This document shows, one piece after another, positions 25,195 through 32,289 of a DNA stretch of 40,503 bases (position 1 is the first letter of the stretch; the number at the start of each line of letters is the position of its first letter). The position numbers and the translations under genes were made by a program. Source of the DNA: Parapedobacter tibetensis (GTDB taxonomy: Bacteria; Bacteroidota; Bacteroidia; Sphingobacteriales; Sphingobacteriaceae); contig NZ_JAMXBE010000024.1 in assembly GCF_024704835.1 (NCBI RefSeq), positions 1-40,503 of the forward strand, given 5' to 3'. A model generated the notes under the pieces. The model made no database searches. It saw only the letters and a program-made list of their open reading frames with translations, and was not told the DNA's origin.

Positions 25195-25232
25195 GTTATT
25201 TGGATTAAATGGTTAAATGAAAATATAGCTAG

Positions 25233-27236
25233 CTAAAGGGCCGTCTGCCTTAAATGTTTAGCAAAAAAGCCCATCATTGCCTTATAAAATTCTATCTCGT
25301 TTTCTTCATGAGCAAAGCCGTGGCCTTCATTGTACTTAACCATATATGGAACGTCTACACCCCTGTTTCTCAAATTCTCAACGATCTGGTCCGATTCATC
25401 GATATTCACCCTGGGGTCATTGGCGCCCTGTACAACAAATAAAGGCTTCTTGATTTTGTCGGTGTGGAAAACCGGGGACACTGCTTTCATGATTTCTTTT
25501 TCTTCGGGCACCTCTTCATCATACCAAACGGCTTTTAAAATGCCCAGATAAGGCTTCCAATAGGCCGGTATGGTATTCATAAAGGTAAATATGTTGGAAA
25601 CACCTACATAATCTACACCACAGACGTATAAATCAGGCGTTTTGGTCAATCCGCGCAATACGGCATAACCACCATGGCTTCCGCCATAAATTGCCGCTTT
25701 GCCGCCATCTACCCAGCCTTTCTCAATCACGTATGCCAGGCCGTCTTCAACATCATCCATGGCTTTTCGGCCCACCTGCTTAAACCCACTGCGTAAAAAT
25801 TCTTTTCCGTATCCGCCGCTAATTCTAAAATTCACTTGAAGGGTGGCATATCCCCTGCTGGCAAATAGTTGAGCTTCCGGGTTAAAGCCCCATGAATCGC
25901 GAATACCCTGCGGGCCACCATGCGGATTCACGATTACGGGGACACGCTCTCCTTTTAATGCAGCTTCGGGCAGGGTAATATATCCGTGTATGGTTTTACC
26001 ATCGCGACTTGTAAAGGTAATAGGCCGTATTTCCGCCATGTCTTTTTCCTGTAGCTGTGGCATTAAATCAAACAACAGCTCAAATTTGTCGGTGGTCACA
26101 TCGTAGGAATAAAATTTTCCGTACAGTTTGTCGCTGTTTACAGAAATGAGGTACTTGTTCTCGTTATCGGTAAAACCACTTATACCGTATTGATAATCAG
26201 GAAATTGTTCTGTGATTCGGTGGTGCAGCTTTTGGAAGTAGTCACTAGCGGGTACCATATTATTTTTTTCTCCCTCATAAGTGAAGTAATCTAACTCCCA
26301 GTCTCTTTTTCTGGAAAACGAAGCACCGCGTACATCATACTCATCATGGCTAAATAATTTTTTGATGACTTTGCCTTTCGCCAAATCATATTTCAGTACC
26401 TGCGTTTTATCCGTTCCCAGGTTTGAAAGCACATAAGCATCATGCGGATTATCTGAAGCATAGTCGTAGCTGAGCACACTAAAACTCTCATCCCAGGATG
26501 TTTCTTTAATTTTCTCATAATTACCGGGAGAGGTTTCATAATAAACGTGTGTGTTCACACCCCCTACCAACCGGTCAAAACCCCGCGGGTTTCCATCTTT
26601 ATCAAAATTATACCCCGTAATCGGGGTCACTAAATCCTCATTTTTATACAATTGCTCTATCTCACCTGTATTGATATTGATCTTATACGGCTCAAACACC
26701 TGCGGATTATTCATGTTCATGGAGATAATCATATGGTCTTTATCGTCTTTCAGCAAATTCAGGATTGGGAGATCGACCTTTACTCCCTCATACGGAGTCA
26801 ATTCTTTTTGGTTGCTACCATCAACATTTGCCGCAAACAGGTGATAATTTTGATTGCCGCCCTTGTCCATCACGTAGATTAAACGGTTGTCATTGGCCCA
26901 TGCATAAGCAAGCACCAGTTCTTCTTTTTCTTCAATTATTCGTTTTACATTGCCGGTTTCCAGGTTTTTTACATACACGTGGTTTTTTAAATCCCCGTCT
27001 TTTTCCCGATAACTCAAATACATCCCATTTGGAGATATCCCGAATGCAGAGGCCTTGGGTTTTGCAAAATAATCTTCTACAGCATATTTATAGTTGCCTT
27101 TTTCAAGTGAAGCCAGCATTTCCAATGCTTCTTTCGAAGAGGGAAGTGTTGCGTTTCCCGGTAAATCTTTGTTTTCCTGGGCACTGATATGACCGATTAT
27201 CAAACATGCCGGGATTAATAAGATCAATTTTTTCAT
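25233..27236 (-). CDS. S9 family peptidase (prolyl oligopeptidase-like)
   Basis: The 667-aa secreted enzyme has a signal peptide (LILLIPACLIIGHISA), an N-terminal beta-propeller (about 50-390: ISPNGMYLSYREKDG, LAYAWANDNRLIYVMDKGGNQNY) and a C-terminal alpha/beta hydrolase. The catalytic triad is visible: Ser520 in GGSHGGYAV, Asp607 in GANDPRVN, and His639 in NEGHGFAHEEN. The oxyanion-side motif VNPHGGPQGIRDSWGF is also present. Such enzymes cleave short peptides, often dipeptides after Pro or small residues, in the periplasm. It is the first gene of a probable operon with a thioredoxin-like protein and SusC/SusD. Two 69-bp elements (E, F) lie upstream; the TTACTTTG end of E is 119 nt before the start codon. 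Confidence 0.93.
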   Translation of the reverse strand: MKKLILLIPACLIIGHISAQENKDLPGNATLPSSKEALEMLASLEKGNYKYAVEDYFAKPKASAFGISPNGMYLSYREKDGDLKNHVYVKNLETGNVKRIIEEKEELVLAYAWANDNRLIYVMDKGGNQNYHLFAANVDGSNQKELTPYEGVKVDLPILNLLKDDKDHMIISMNMNNPQVFEPYKININTGEIEQLYKNEDLVTPITGYNFDKDGNPRGFDRLVGGVNTHVYYETSPGNYEKIKETSWDESFSVLSYDYASDNPHDAYVLSNLGTDKTQVLKYDLAKGKVIKKLFSHDEYDVRGASFSRKRDWELDYFTYEGEKNNMVPASDYFQKLHHRITEQFPDYQYGISGFTDNENKYLISVNSDKLYGKFYSYDVTTDKFELLFDLMPQLQEKDMAEIRPITFTSRDGKTIHGYITLPEAALKGERVPVIVNPHGGPQGIRDSWGFNPEAQLFASRGYATLQVNFRISGGYGKEFLRSGFKQVGRKAMDDVEDGLAYVIEKGWVDGGKAAIYGGSHGGYAVLRGLTKTPDLYVCGVDYVGVSNIFTFMNTIPAYWKPYLGILKAVWYDEEVPEEKEIMKAVSPVFHTDKIKKPLFVVQGANDPRVNIDESDQIVENLRNRGVDVPYMVKYNEGHGFAHEENEIEFYKAMMGFFAKHLRQTAL

Positions 27237-27355
27237 TTTTTTTTCGTTACGTTCTCTTTAAAAATAATATGATGTGTTTGGAAAGGGCATAAGCCACTGC
27301 GCCTTCTCCATGTGTCCGCTTTTTGAATCCCACAACGGATGCTACGAAGACAATA

Positions 27356-27424
27356 CAAAGTAACAGGATAATTTTAGCACCTTTTCACACCATATTTGTG
27401 GGAAATACTACCCCAATTTAGGTG
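27356..27424 (-). promoter_or_regulatory. 69-bp element, copy E (upstream of S9 operon)
   Basis: On the minus strand the left end is consensus (CACCTAAATTGGGG, TAGTATTTCCCACAA), followed by ATATGGTGTGAA. The rest has diverged, but the end GTTACTTTG falls at the same distance, 69 nt. TTACTTTG matches 7 of 8 positions by eye to the Bacteroidota -7 box TAnnTTTG. Confidence 0.65.
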
Positions 27425-27648
27425 AGCTCTTATGAGGTCTATTGACTTCAGCGGTGTTTCATGCGAGCGATCGGCAGTATCCATTTAAAAATGGACAAGA
27501 GAGATTGCTCTCCCTTGCCCTAACTAACCAACCAAATAAATCATTTCAATTACCTAATCATACTCTTCAAACCCAATGGGTATCAAATCTCCTCAACCGG
27601 ATATAAACCAAGCGGGTATTGTGATGCCCTTTAAAGTCTTGGAATAAA
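27425..27648. other. Intergenic stretch between elements E and F
   Basis: No gene is seen. It holds a small hairpin GAGAG (27499-27503) / CTCTC (27508-27512) with loop ATTG, just before a CTAACTAACCAACCAAATAAA stretch (plus strand) that looks like an untranslated leader whose gene is missing. Confidence 0.4.
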
Positions 27649-27717
27649 CAAAGTAACGTAATTGAATGTTAGGAGATATACCCCATAATCCTTGGAATTT
27701 ACCCCCCAATTTAGGTG
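27649..27717 (-). promoter_or_regulatory. 69-bp element, copy F (diverged)
   Basis: Only the ends and a few inner words are kept: CACCTAAATTGGGG, TTCC, ATTATGGGGT and the terminal GTTACTTTG. The exact 69-nt spacing and the same end as copy E argue that these words are what matters. No gene lies between F and E, so it is an orphan or a distal second promoter for the S9 operon. Confidence 0.5.
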
Positions 27718-27776
27718 ATATAAAACAACCGGTTTGTACGTGCATGGGGTATGCATTTTGTCATTTAACTTCCGTT
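27714..27776 (-). repeat. Flank repeat shared with 31097-31159
   Basis: The 63 nt from GGTGATATAAAACAACCGG through ATGGGGTATGC to CATTTAACTTCCGTT occur almost unchanged next to copies F and G. Beyond CTTCCGTT the two loci differ completely, which marks a recombination boundary. Confidence 0.75.
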
Positions 27777-27779
27777 TCG

Positions 27780-28078
27780 TGAGCAAGATAAAACACAAGA
27801 GGCTGGATTTTACCACGGTCAGGATTGGGCCGGGTAGGGCGGTCATAGCAGGAGGGCATTTGATAACCTATACCGATAGCGAAGGGGAAATACCTTTTAC
27901 GACCTATGTTTTTATAAAAAAAATTGGATGTTTATCGACAGGTATTCGACGATTTTTAAAGAGGTCATTTTGCCCATCACTTTGTAATGTTGCTACGAAA
28001 CTACCCGCCTCGGCGAGGATAGAAAAGGGAGTCGGAACCGAGAGAATAGGGAAGAGCAGATTTAAGGGCTTGTTGTAA
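27780..28078 (+). pseudogene. Possible decayed LytTR-like DNA-binding domain
   Basis: The plus frame ending at 28078 contains KIKHKRLDFTTVRI, then GGHLITYTDSEGEIPFTTYV, then FIKKIGCLSTGIRRFLKRSF. The order (a strand with R.DF..V, a .HL.TYT...G strand pair, an IKKIE-like helix, then RF.R.HRSF) resembles LytTR domains, but expected residues are missing in several places. The start would lie in repeat sequence. I regard it as a remnant at best. Confidence 0.3.
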
Positions 28079-28106
28079 CTCCAAAAAGCTAAACCGTACT
28101 GCAGCC

Positions 28107-28562
28107 TTATTTACTTTGCGATGCAAACACTAATAAAGCAAAAGTCAGAATGAAAACTATAGAACGATATCCTTGAAAAAAACGCCATATTCTTCGTTTT
28201 CTTTTCCATTCATTTGAATAGTCGTCACTTTTCCAATGACCAGTAGCGACATTTACTGGGACATTAAAGAATATAGTGGTTGCAATGGCTAAAGAAAATA
28301 CGATACTACTGATCAATTGTAAAGTTCCCGAAAGGCTTATTTTGATAGGGTTAGCGACATAGATCGAAATAACTAAGATTAAACTTAAAGGCATTAAAAT
28401 CGGCATAATCCTTCCAAATGTTTTCAACAATCCTTTTTGAAATGTGATTTGTTCAGCAGGAGGTAACTTTGTGATTACCGGGTGTACACACATCCAGGAA
28501 CCTGACTCTGCTCCCGCTACCCAACCCACTATAATAATGGTGATTATTTCTAAGTAATTCAT
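28107..28562 (-). CDS. DUF1772 family membrane protein
   Basis: The 151-aa protein has four hydrophobic segments (IITIIIVGWVAGAESGSW, IMPILMPLSLILVISIYV, LISSIVFSLAIATTIFF, SIVFILTFALLVFA). The stretch VPVNVATGHWKSDDYSNEWKRKRRIWRFFQGYRS matches the conserved PVN...W.R.W..FQ..R signature of DUF1772 (anthrone-oxygenase-like) proteins, which often lie next to small oxidoreductases. Its start codon overlaps the stop of the SDR gene by 4 nt (28559-28562), so it is translationally coupled to it. Its biochemical role is unknown. It is the last gene of the oxidoreductase cluster. Confidence 0.8.
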   Translation of the reverse strand: MNYLEIITIIIVGWVAGAESGSWMCVHPVITKLPPAEQITFQKGLLKTFGRIMPILMPLSLILVISIYVANPIKISLSGTLQLISSIVFSLAIATTIFFNVPVNVATGHWKSDDYSNEWKRKRRIWRFFQGYRSIVFILTFALLVFASQSK

Positions 28563-29383
28563 GACTTTTTATTTTTCTGGTTAAACATTTTTTTTCCATC
28601 ACTCAATAAAAGCTTTTCTCTCAAAAACCAGGGGAAGTTGATATACAGATTCATTAGTCTGCGAAGTTTTCTGCCCGGCAGAATAAGCGATTTGTTCTTT
28701 TCTAATTGGGTTACAATATCTGCTGCACATTCTTCTGATGATATACGGGTGTTTTGAGAGGGACCGCCTTTCATACCTCCATCTATTCCCGCATTTTTGT
28801 CAAACTCACTATCTACGGGTCCGGGTGTAACCAATACAATATCTATTCCGTAAGGCTTTAATTCAGCTTTAAGATTCATTGTAAACCCGGTAATAAAATG
28901 TTTGGATGCTGAATATACGGCGCTTCCGGGCATCCAAGCAATACCTGCACCGGAACCCATGAACACAATGCCTTTGCCTTTAGGACTTTGCATCATTTCT
29001 CTTAAAACCAAATGAGTGAAGGAAACAACACTTTTAATATTAAGGTCAATAATGCTGTATAGCTTCATTAAATCACTTTCGTGAAAATATTTTTCGTCAC
29101 CAACACCAGCATTGTTAATCAAAATATCTATGGTTATTTTTTGTTCTTCCAGTCGGTCAATAATTTCTTGCTGACATTTCTCATCAGTAATATCTGAAGG
29201 AAAAATAATCACTTTTACAGATGAGTTAATAGCGATTATTTTTTGTGAAATCTTATCTAGCAGTTCTTTTCTTCGGGCTATTAGTATGAGTGTTTTTACT
29301 TTAGATGCTAGTTCCAAAGCCAGTGCTGCACCAATTCCTGCAGAAGCACCGGTAATGACGATATTTTTGTTTGCTATGTCCAT
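28559..29383 (-). CDS. Short-chain dehydrogenase/reductase (SDR)
   Basis: The 274-aa enzyme is a classical SDR: cofactor motif TGASAGIG (residues 11-18), DITD in the adenine-binding region, NNAG after strand 4 (about 91), catalytic Ser in MGSGAGI and YSASK (about 154). The C-terminal extension (LILPGRKLRRLMNLYINFPW) resembles the membrane-associating end of the DltE/SadH-like subgroup. It uses NAD(P)H; substrate unknown. It overlaps the DUF1772 gene by 4 nt. The start is followed upstream by a 320-nt region with a broken pirin gene, so the cluster here has been rearranged. Confidence 0.9.
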   Translation of the reverse strand: MDIANKNIVITGASAGIGAALALELASKVKTLILIARRKELLDKISQKIIAINSSVKVIIFPSDITDEKCQQEIIDRLEEQKITIDILINNAGVGDEKYFHESDLMKLYSIIDLNIKSVVSFTHLVLREMMQSPKGKGIVFMGSGAGIAWMPGSAVYSASKHFITGFTMNLKAELKPYGIDIVLVTPGPVDSEFDKNAGIDGGMKGGPSQNTRISSEECAADIVTQLEKNKSLILPGRKLRRLMNLYINFPWFLREKLLLSDGKKMFNQKNKKS

Positions 29384-29499
29384 AATACTTTGTTTAAATT
29401 AACAGGACAAAGTTCGGTGGTAAATCTTTCTTTAGTTTGTCATTGATTTCAGGTATACCCTCGATTTTGCTGCTTAAAACTGGCGCTTTGGAAATTGCC

Positions 29500-29710
29500 C
29501 GATGGATGGGAGGGAAAACGATGGTATGCGACGGCGGTGTGTCACCCATACCGCCTACATGAACGGTCTCTTTAATTACTGGCGGTAGGTGGTCTAAAAC
29601 ACGAAAGGGCCTATTTTATCGGCATACCGATTGGGCAATATTCTCATGATGGCCAATGTACCGACATCGGCTCTTTGACCTTTTACTGAAAAACTTCTTT
29701 TCTTTTTCAT
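29500..29710 (-). pseudogene. Broken 5' fragment of a pirin-family gene
   Basis: From ATG at 29710 (minus) the frame reads MKKKRSFSVKGQRADVGTLA, IMRILPNRYADKIGPFVF, then TAG. Adding one T in the TTTT run just before it restores ...FVFLDHLPPVIKETVHVGGM, which matches the start of pirin-like cupins (FVFLDH..P). After about 70 residues the match ends, so it has both a frameshift and a lost 3' part. It lies between the DoxX and SDR genes, where a pirin would suit the redox context. Confidence 0.65.
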
Positions 29711-29730
29711 TACTTTATTCTTTTTATTTT

Positions 29731-30084
29731 TCATTTATCTTGAAAATAATATGATACCGCCAAAACCACTAAAAAGAAAATAGGCATAATGACTACAGAT
29801 AGTGGATCTCCACTTGCAAAGTGAGCTATAAATGCAGAAACGAAAGTCAGTGCGAACCCGAAATAGGCAAATGATTTTATCTTATCTGAAACCCGTGGAA
29901 GTATTAATGCTATAGCACCAAGTACGTTTAGTACTCCTAGTTCAACTCGGAAATAATCTGGAAAACCTAAATGTACAAATGCCGCTTTCATATCAGGATT
30001 AGTAAAATATCCGAATGCACTAAAAAGCATTATGGCTGTAATTATGCCTGTGGTTGTCCAATAAATAATTTTATTTTTTTTCAT
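29731..30084 (-). CDS. DoxX-like family membrane protein
   Basis: The 117-aa protein has four transmembrane segments and the motifs expected for DoxX-like proteins: IITAIMLFSAFGYFTNPDM, then FVHLGFPDYFRVELGVLNVLGAIALILPRV, then FAYFGFALTFVSAFIAHFASGD. The GFP.YF...LG..K/NVLGA piece is the family signature. It lies 14 nt after the NAD(P)-binding protein gene on the same strand and so is probably co-transcribed with it. DoxX-like proteins accompany redox-stress genes in many bacteria; the exact activity is not known. Confidence 0.85.
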   Translation of the reverse strand: MKKNKIIYWTTTGIITAIMLFSAFGYFTNPDMKAAFVHLGFPDYFRVELGVLNVLGAIALILPRVSDKIKSFAYFGFALTFVSAFIAHFASGDPLSVVIMPIFFLVVLAVSYYFQDK

Positions 30085-30098
30085 TTTTTTTAGATGAT

Positions 30099-30749
30099 TT
30101 AATAACCAATGGTAAATGGCTTGCCTACAAATTGCTGATTTTTGATTTCATCAACCAACGCAACCGCATAATCTTCGAATGAAATGGTGCTTGCTCCATT
30201 TTCGTCAGCAACCAGATTGGTAGTTCCTAATCTGAATTTACCTGTACGTTCGCCAGCTTGTATCATCGCAGCCGGGTTAAAATAAGTCCAGTTTTTCAAC
30301 CCCGAATTTTCATAAAACCCCTGCACTTCACCGTGTGCAAAAATCGATGGTTTATATTCTTCCGGAATGTTATTCATAATGTCGGCATTATCCAACATTT
30401 TCAGGCCAGGTGCAATCTCATTATTAGGACCTCCGCCAACAGCAATAATTCTTGTTTGCGGTTGTTTTTTTAAGGCATTGATAAGGTTTTGATGTGCTTT
30501 TTTAAACTGTTCAGGCGTTAGTCCTGCATAAAGTGATATTGCGGATACAACAACATCTTTACCAGCTATTAATGAGGGTAATTCTGCCTCATTTAGCAAG
30601 TCGCCTTTAATTACTGCTAAATTCGGGTGTTTCAATTCTAGGGCTTCCGGTTTGCGTTGTGCGGCTGTTACTTCATATCCTTTATTTAAGGCTTCTTTTA
30701 ATATTCGCTGGCCAATGTTGCCAGTTCCTCCAATTAATAAAATTTTCAT
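30099..30749 (-). CDS. NAD(P)H-binding oxidoreductase (atypical SDR)
   Basis: The 216-aa protein has an N-terminal Rossmann motif GGTGNIGQ (residues 7-14) after the first strand MKILLIGG, followed by Arg in AAQRKPEAL, which suits NADPH. VIKGDLLNEAELPSLIAGKDVVVSAI is the standard second half of the nucleotide fold. The family is the NmrA/YwnB-like atypical SDRs, which lack the YxxxK pair. It is the first intact gene of the minus-strand oxidoreductase cluster; copy G of the 69-bp element lies 282 nt upstream, with a short gene remnant between. Confidence 0.88.
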   Translation of the reverse strand: MKILLIGGTGNIGQRILKEALNKGYEVTAAQRKPEALELKHPNLAVIKGDLLNEAELPSLIAGKDVVVSAISLYAGLTPEQFKKAHQNLINALKKQPQTRIIAVGGGPNNEIAPGLKMLDNADIMNNIPEEYKPSIFAHGEVQGFYENSGLKNWTYFNPAAMIQAGERTGKFRLGTTNLVADENGASTISFEDYAVALVDEIKNQQFVGKPFTIGY

Positions 30750-30798
30750 GATTTTATTTTTATGTTATTTTTCTTCATTGATTTAACTATGAACTTGT

Positions 30799-30906
30799 TT
30801 AAACTTTTTTCATTAGAATAAATTGTTCTTTAACGGCAATGAAGCTTGCATGAGCTGTCTTATTTTTCATTTCTTCTGTGTTTTCAATGGCATTCAAGAG
30901 ACCGCT
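30799..30906 (-). pseudogene. Short C-terminal gene remnant
   Basis: On the minus strand a start-less stretch reads LLNAIENTEEMKNKTAHASF, then IAVKEQFILMKKV and TAA (30801-30799). It looks like a helical protein end, but I cannot name the family. A tiny frame MSYRSKKGMN lies just upstream after the copy G repeat. Confidence 0.3.
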
Positions 30907-30954
30907 TCGCTTAGTTCATGCCCTTTTTTGAGCGGTAGCTCATGCAGGTTTCTT

Positions 30955-31109
30955 CTTGTTAATCCCCCTTAGGAACAATACGCTGTTAGCTTGTCGAGCT
31001 ATCAAAATATCGAACGAAGCGATTAACAAGTCAAAGGAAAATAAAAATATCATCGTTTCTTCACACCATATTTGTGGGAAATACTACCCCAATTTAGGTG
31101 ATATAAAAC
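30955..31109 (-). repeat. Long repeat containing element copy G
   Basis: Inverted relative to the repeat at 9483-9636 and about 95 percent alike by eye, including the 70 nt beyond the 69-bp core (AGCTCGACAAGCTAACAGCG, GGATTAACAAG). Confidence 0.8.
31032..31100 (-). promoter_or_regulatory. 69-bp element, copy G
   Basis: On the minus strand it runs from CACCTAAATTGGGG to TTTTCCTTTG; the inner box is ATATGGTGTG as in A and E. It points to the oxidoreductase cluster (30749 and below). Confidence 0.65.
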
Positions 31110-31147
31110 AACCGGTTTGTACGTGAATGGGGTATGCTTTTTGTCAT

Positions 31148-31314
31148 TTAACTTCCGTTATGTCCATCTGCTGCCCCTTGTCGTATCCGAATGATTAACA
31201 CCAACATCCGTCCATCAAATTGGTCAGCAACCATTTCCATTTCGTCGATGCTGCGAAGGGCTTCCTTTTTGAGGTCATTGTTGGCTGCCATGTATACCAT
31301 GACCGTTCGCTTGA
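31148..31314 (-). pseudogene. N-terminal fragment of a clostripain-family (C11) protease
   Basis: The minus-strand frame reads VKRTVMVYMAANNDLKKEAL, RSIDEMEMVADQFDGRMLVL, then loses similarity and stops at 31148. R.VMVYMAANNDL......IDEME is the characteristic first block of C11 peptidases. The catalytic His and Cys, which lie further on, are gone. The break coincides with the repeat flank shared with 27714-27776, so the gene was cut by that recombination. Confidence 0.7.
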
Positions 31315-31319
31315 CCAGA

Positions 31320-31559
31320 GGTTCTCGTTCCGATAGGTTATACGAACTTAAACAGGGTGAATTTGTAGGCCTATCGGTCGAATCACAAAAAACAAAAGTA
31401 CGGGGTACGGTAAAAGTAGACCCGAATGAACGTCTTTTGGCCGTTGAACCTTTTGTAGAGGGTGTTACCGAGAAACTTTTGGAACAAAATTATGAAAGAA
31501 TATACAGCGAGGTGGAAGCCATCATAACGGGCGAAATCATGCCGGCTGCACTGAAATAA
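31320..31559 (+). pseudogene. C-terminal fragment, possibly of a TraG/MobC-like conjugation protein
   Basis: The plus frame from about 31320 to TAA (31557-31559) encodes SDRLYELKQGEFVGLSVESQ, VRGTVKVDPNERLLAVEPFV and TEKLLEQNYERIYSEVEAII. The L.EL..GEFVG phrase and the closing VTE...NY.RI..EV helix resemble ends of mobilisation coupling proteins in Bacteroidota mobile elements. No N-terminal part or start exists; upstream is the clostripain fragment on the other strand. The family guess is weak. Confidence 0.4.
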
Positions 31560-31601
31560 AAAGACAGGCCCGAAATAATGAATTCTGATAACGGGCCTGT
31601 C
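31554..31601 (-). terminator. Rho-independent terminator (minus strand)
   Basis: A 10-bp stem GACAGGCCCG (31563-31572) / CGGGCCTGTC (31592-31601) is followed on the minus strand by TTTTTATTTC. It would end transcription of the small membrane-protein gene at 31663-31872 and also lies right after the plus-strand fragment. Confidence 0.75.
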
Positions 31602-31662
31602 CAGCAAGATTACATAATAGTTTCAGTTACTTCCATGATGGAACCGTAATCGCTCTGAACTA

Positions 31663-31872
31663 TTATTTGTCCTTTTTACTGTCAAACAAAAAATAAGCAG
31701 AGCCAACTCCCCCTATGATTATAAAAATTAGGTTATTCCATTCAAATAGTTCTGAAATTGTCTTCCCCTCCAGTGCCATGTCCTTGGCGAAAAGCAATAA
31801 GAATATAGCTAAAAAAAACGCGAATCCCCTTATCAATCGCTCTTTATAATTGTTTGTGAGTTTCACTATCAT
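31663..31872 (-). CDS. Small two-helix membrane protein, unknown
   Basis: The 69-aa product has a basic N-terminus (MIVKLTNNYKERLIRG), two hydrophobic segments (FAFFLAIFLLLFA and LIFIIIGGVGSAYFLF) and a charged tail (DSKKDK). It is followed by a good terminator, which supports its being a real transcript end. The family is not recognised. The 177-nt gap between it and the HTH gene upstream is A/T-rich without another gene. Confidence 0.55.
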   Translation of the reverse strand: MIVKLTNNYKERLIRGFAFFLAIFLLLFAKDMALEGKTISELFEWNNLIFIIIGGVGSAYFLFDSKKDK

Positions 31873-32049
31873 TAAGATTATTATAAGTTAATTGCCCCAA
31901 GGCCAATAAGGTACGTAAGGAACTGTACGCTGTTCCATCGAGAATTGGTTTTCTTTTGATAGTTTACTGATTTTCATTTTGGATAAAATTTTAAGTTTAC
32001 ATTATTTTCAATGACGAAATAATGTAATTAGACGGAAAAAGATATTCCG

Positions 32050-32253
32050 TCATTCACTTTTTAACAAATATTTCCTATTCTGGTTACAGTATTCTATCTT
32101 ATGACCTTTTTTTCTTAAAACATTAATCATATTGCGGACTGTCTTTTCTGTGCAATTGAATTTTTCTGCAATCTCTTTGGGCGAATGAAGCCTACGCTTA
32201 TTTATCAACTCAAGTAAATAATCTAATCTAATAGAATACGTTAAATAATCCAT
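32050..32253 (-). CDS. Small helix-turn-helix DNA-binding protein
   Basis: The 67-aa protein consists almost entirely of a winged-helix/HTH_11-like domain: RLDYLLELINKRRLHSPKEI, AEKFNCTEKTVRNMINVLRK, then a wing KGHKIEYCNQNRKYLL. The recognition helix would be TEKTVRNMINVLR. No effector domain is present, so it may be a stand-alone repressor or antitoxin-like regulator. It lies 37 nt after the HicB-like frame and 178 nt before the small membrane protein. Target unknown; its size is typical of small regulators on accessory DNA. Confidence 0.75.
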   Translation of the reverse strand: MDYLTYSIRLDYLLELINKRRLHSPKEIAEKFNCTEKTVRNMINVLRKKGHKIEYCNQNRKYLLKSE

Positions 32254-32289
32254 TTACAAAACTGTTTAAAAAAGAACTGTAACGATTAG

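Noticed and set aside
27631-27846. Minus-strand frame of 71 codons
   Set aside because: Formed by element F and its flank; the same flank at 31097 is not open in this way.
31191-31320. First third of the plus-strand frame 31191-31559 as protein
   Set aside because: The clostripain similarity lies on the minus strand here; only the part after about 31320 looks like plus-strand protein.
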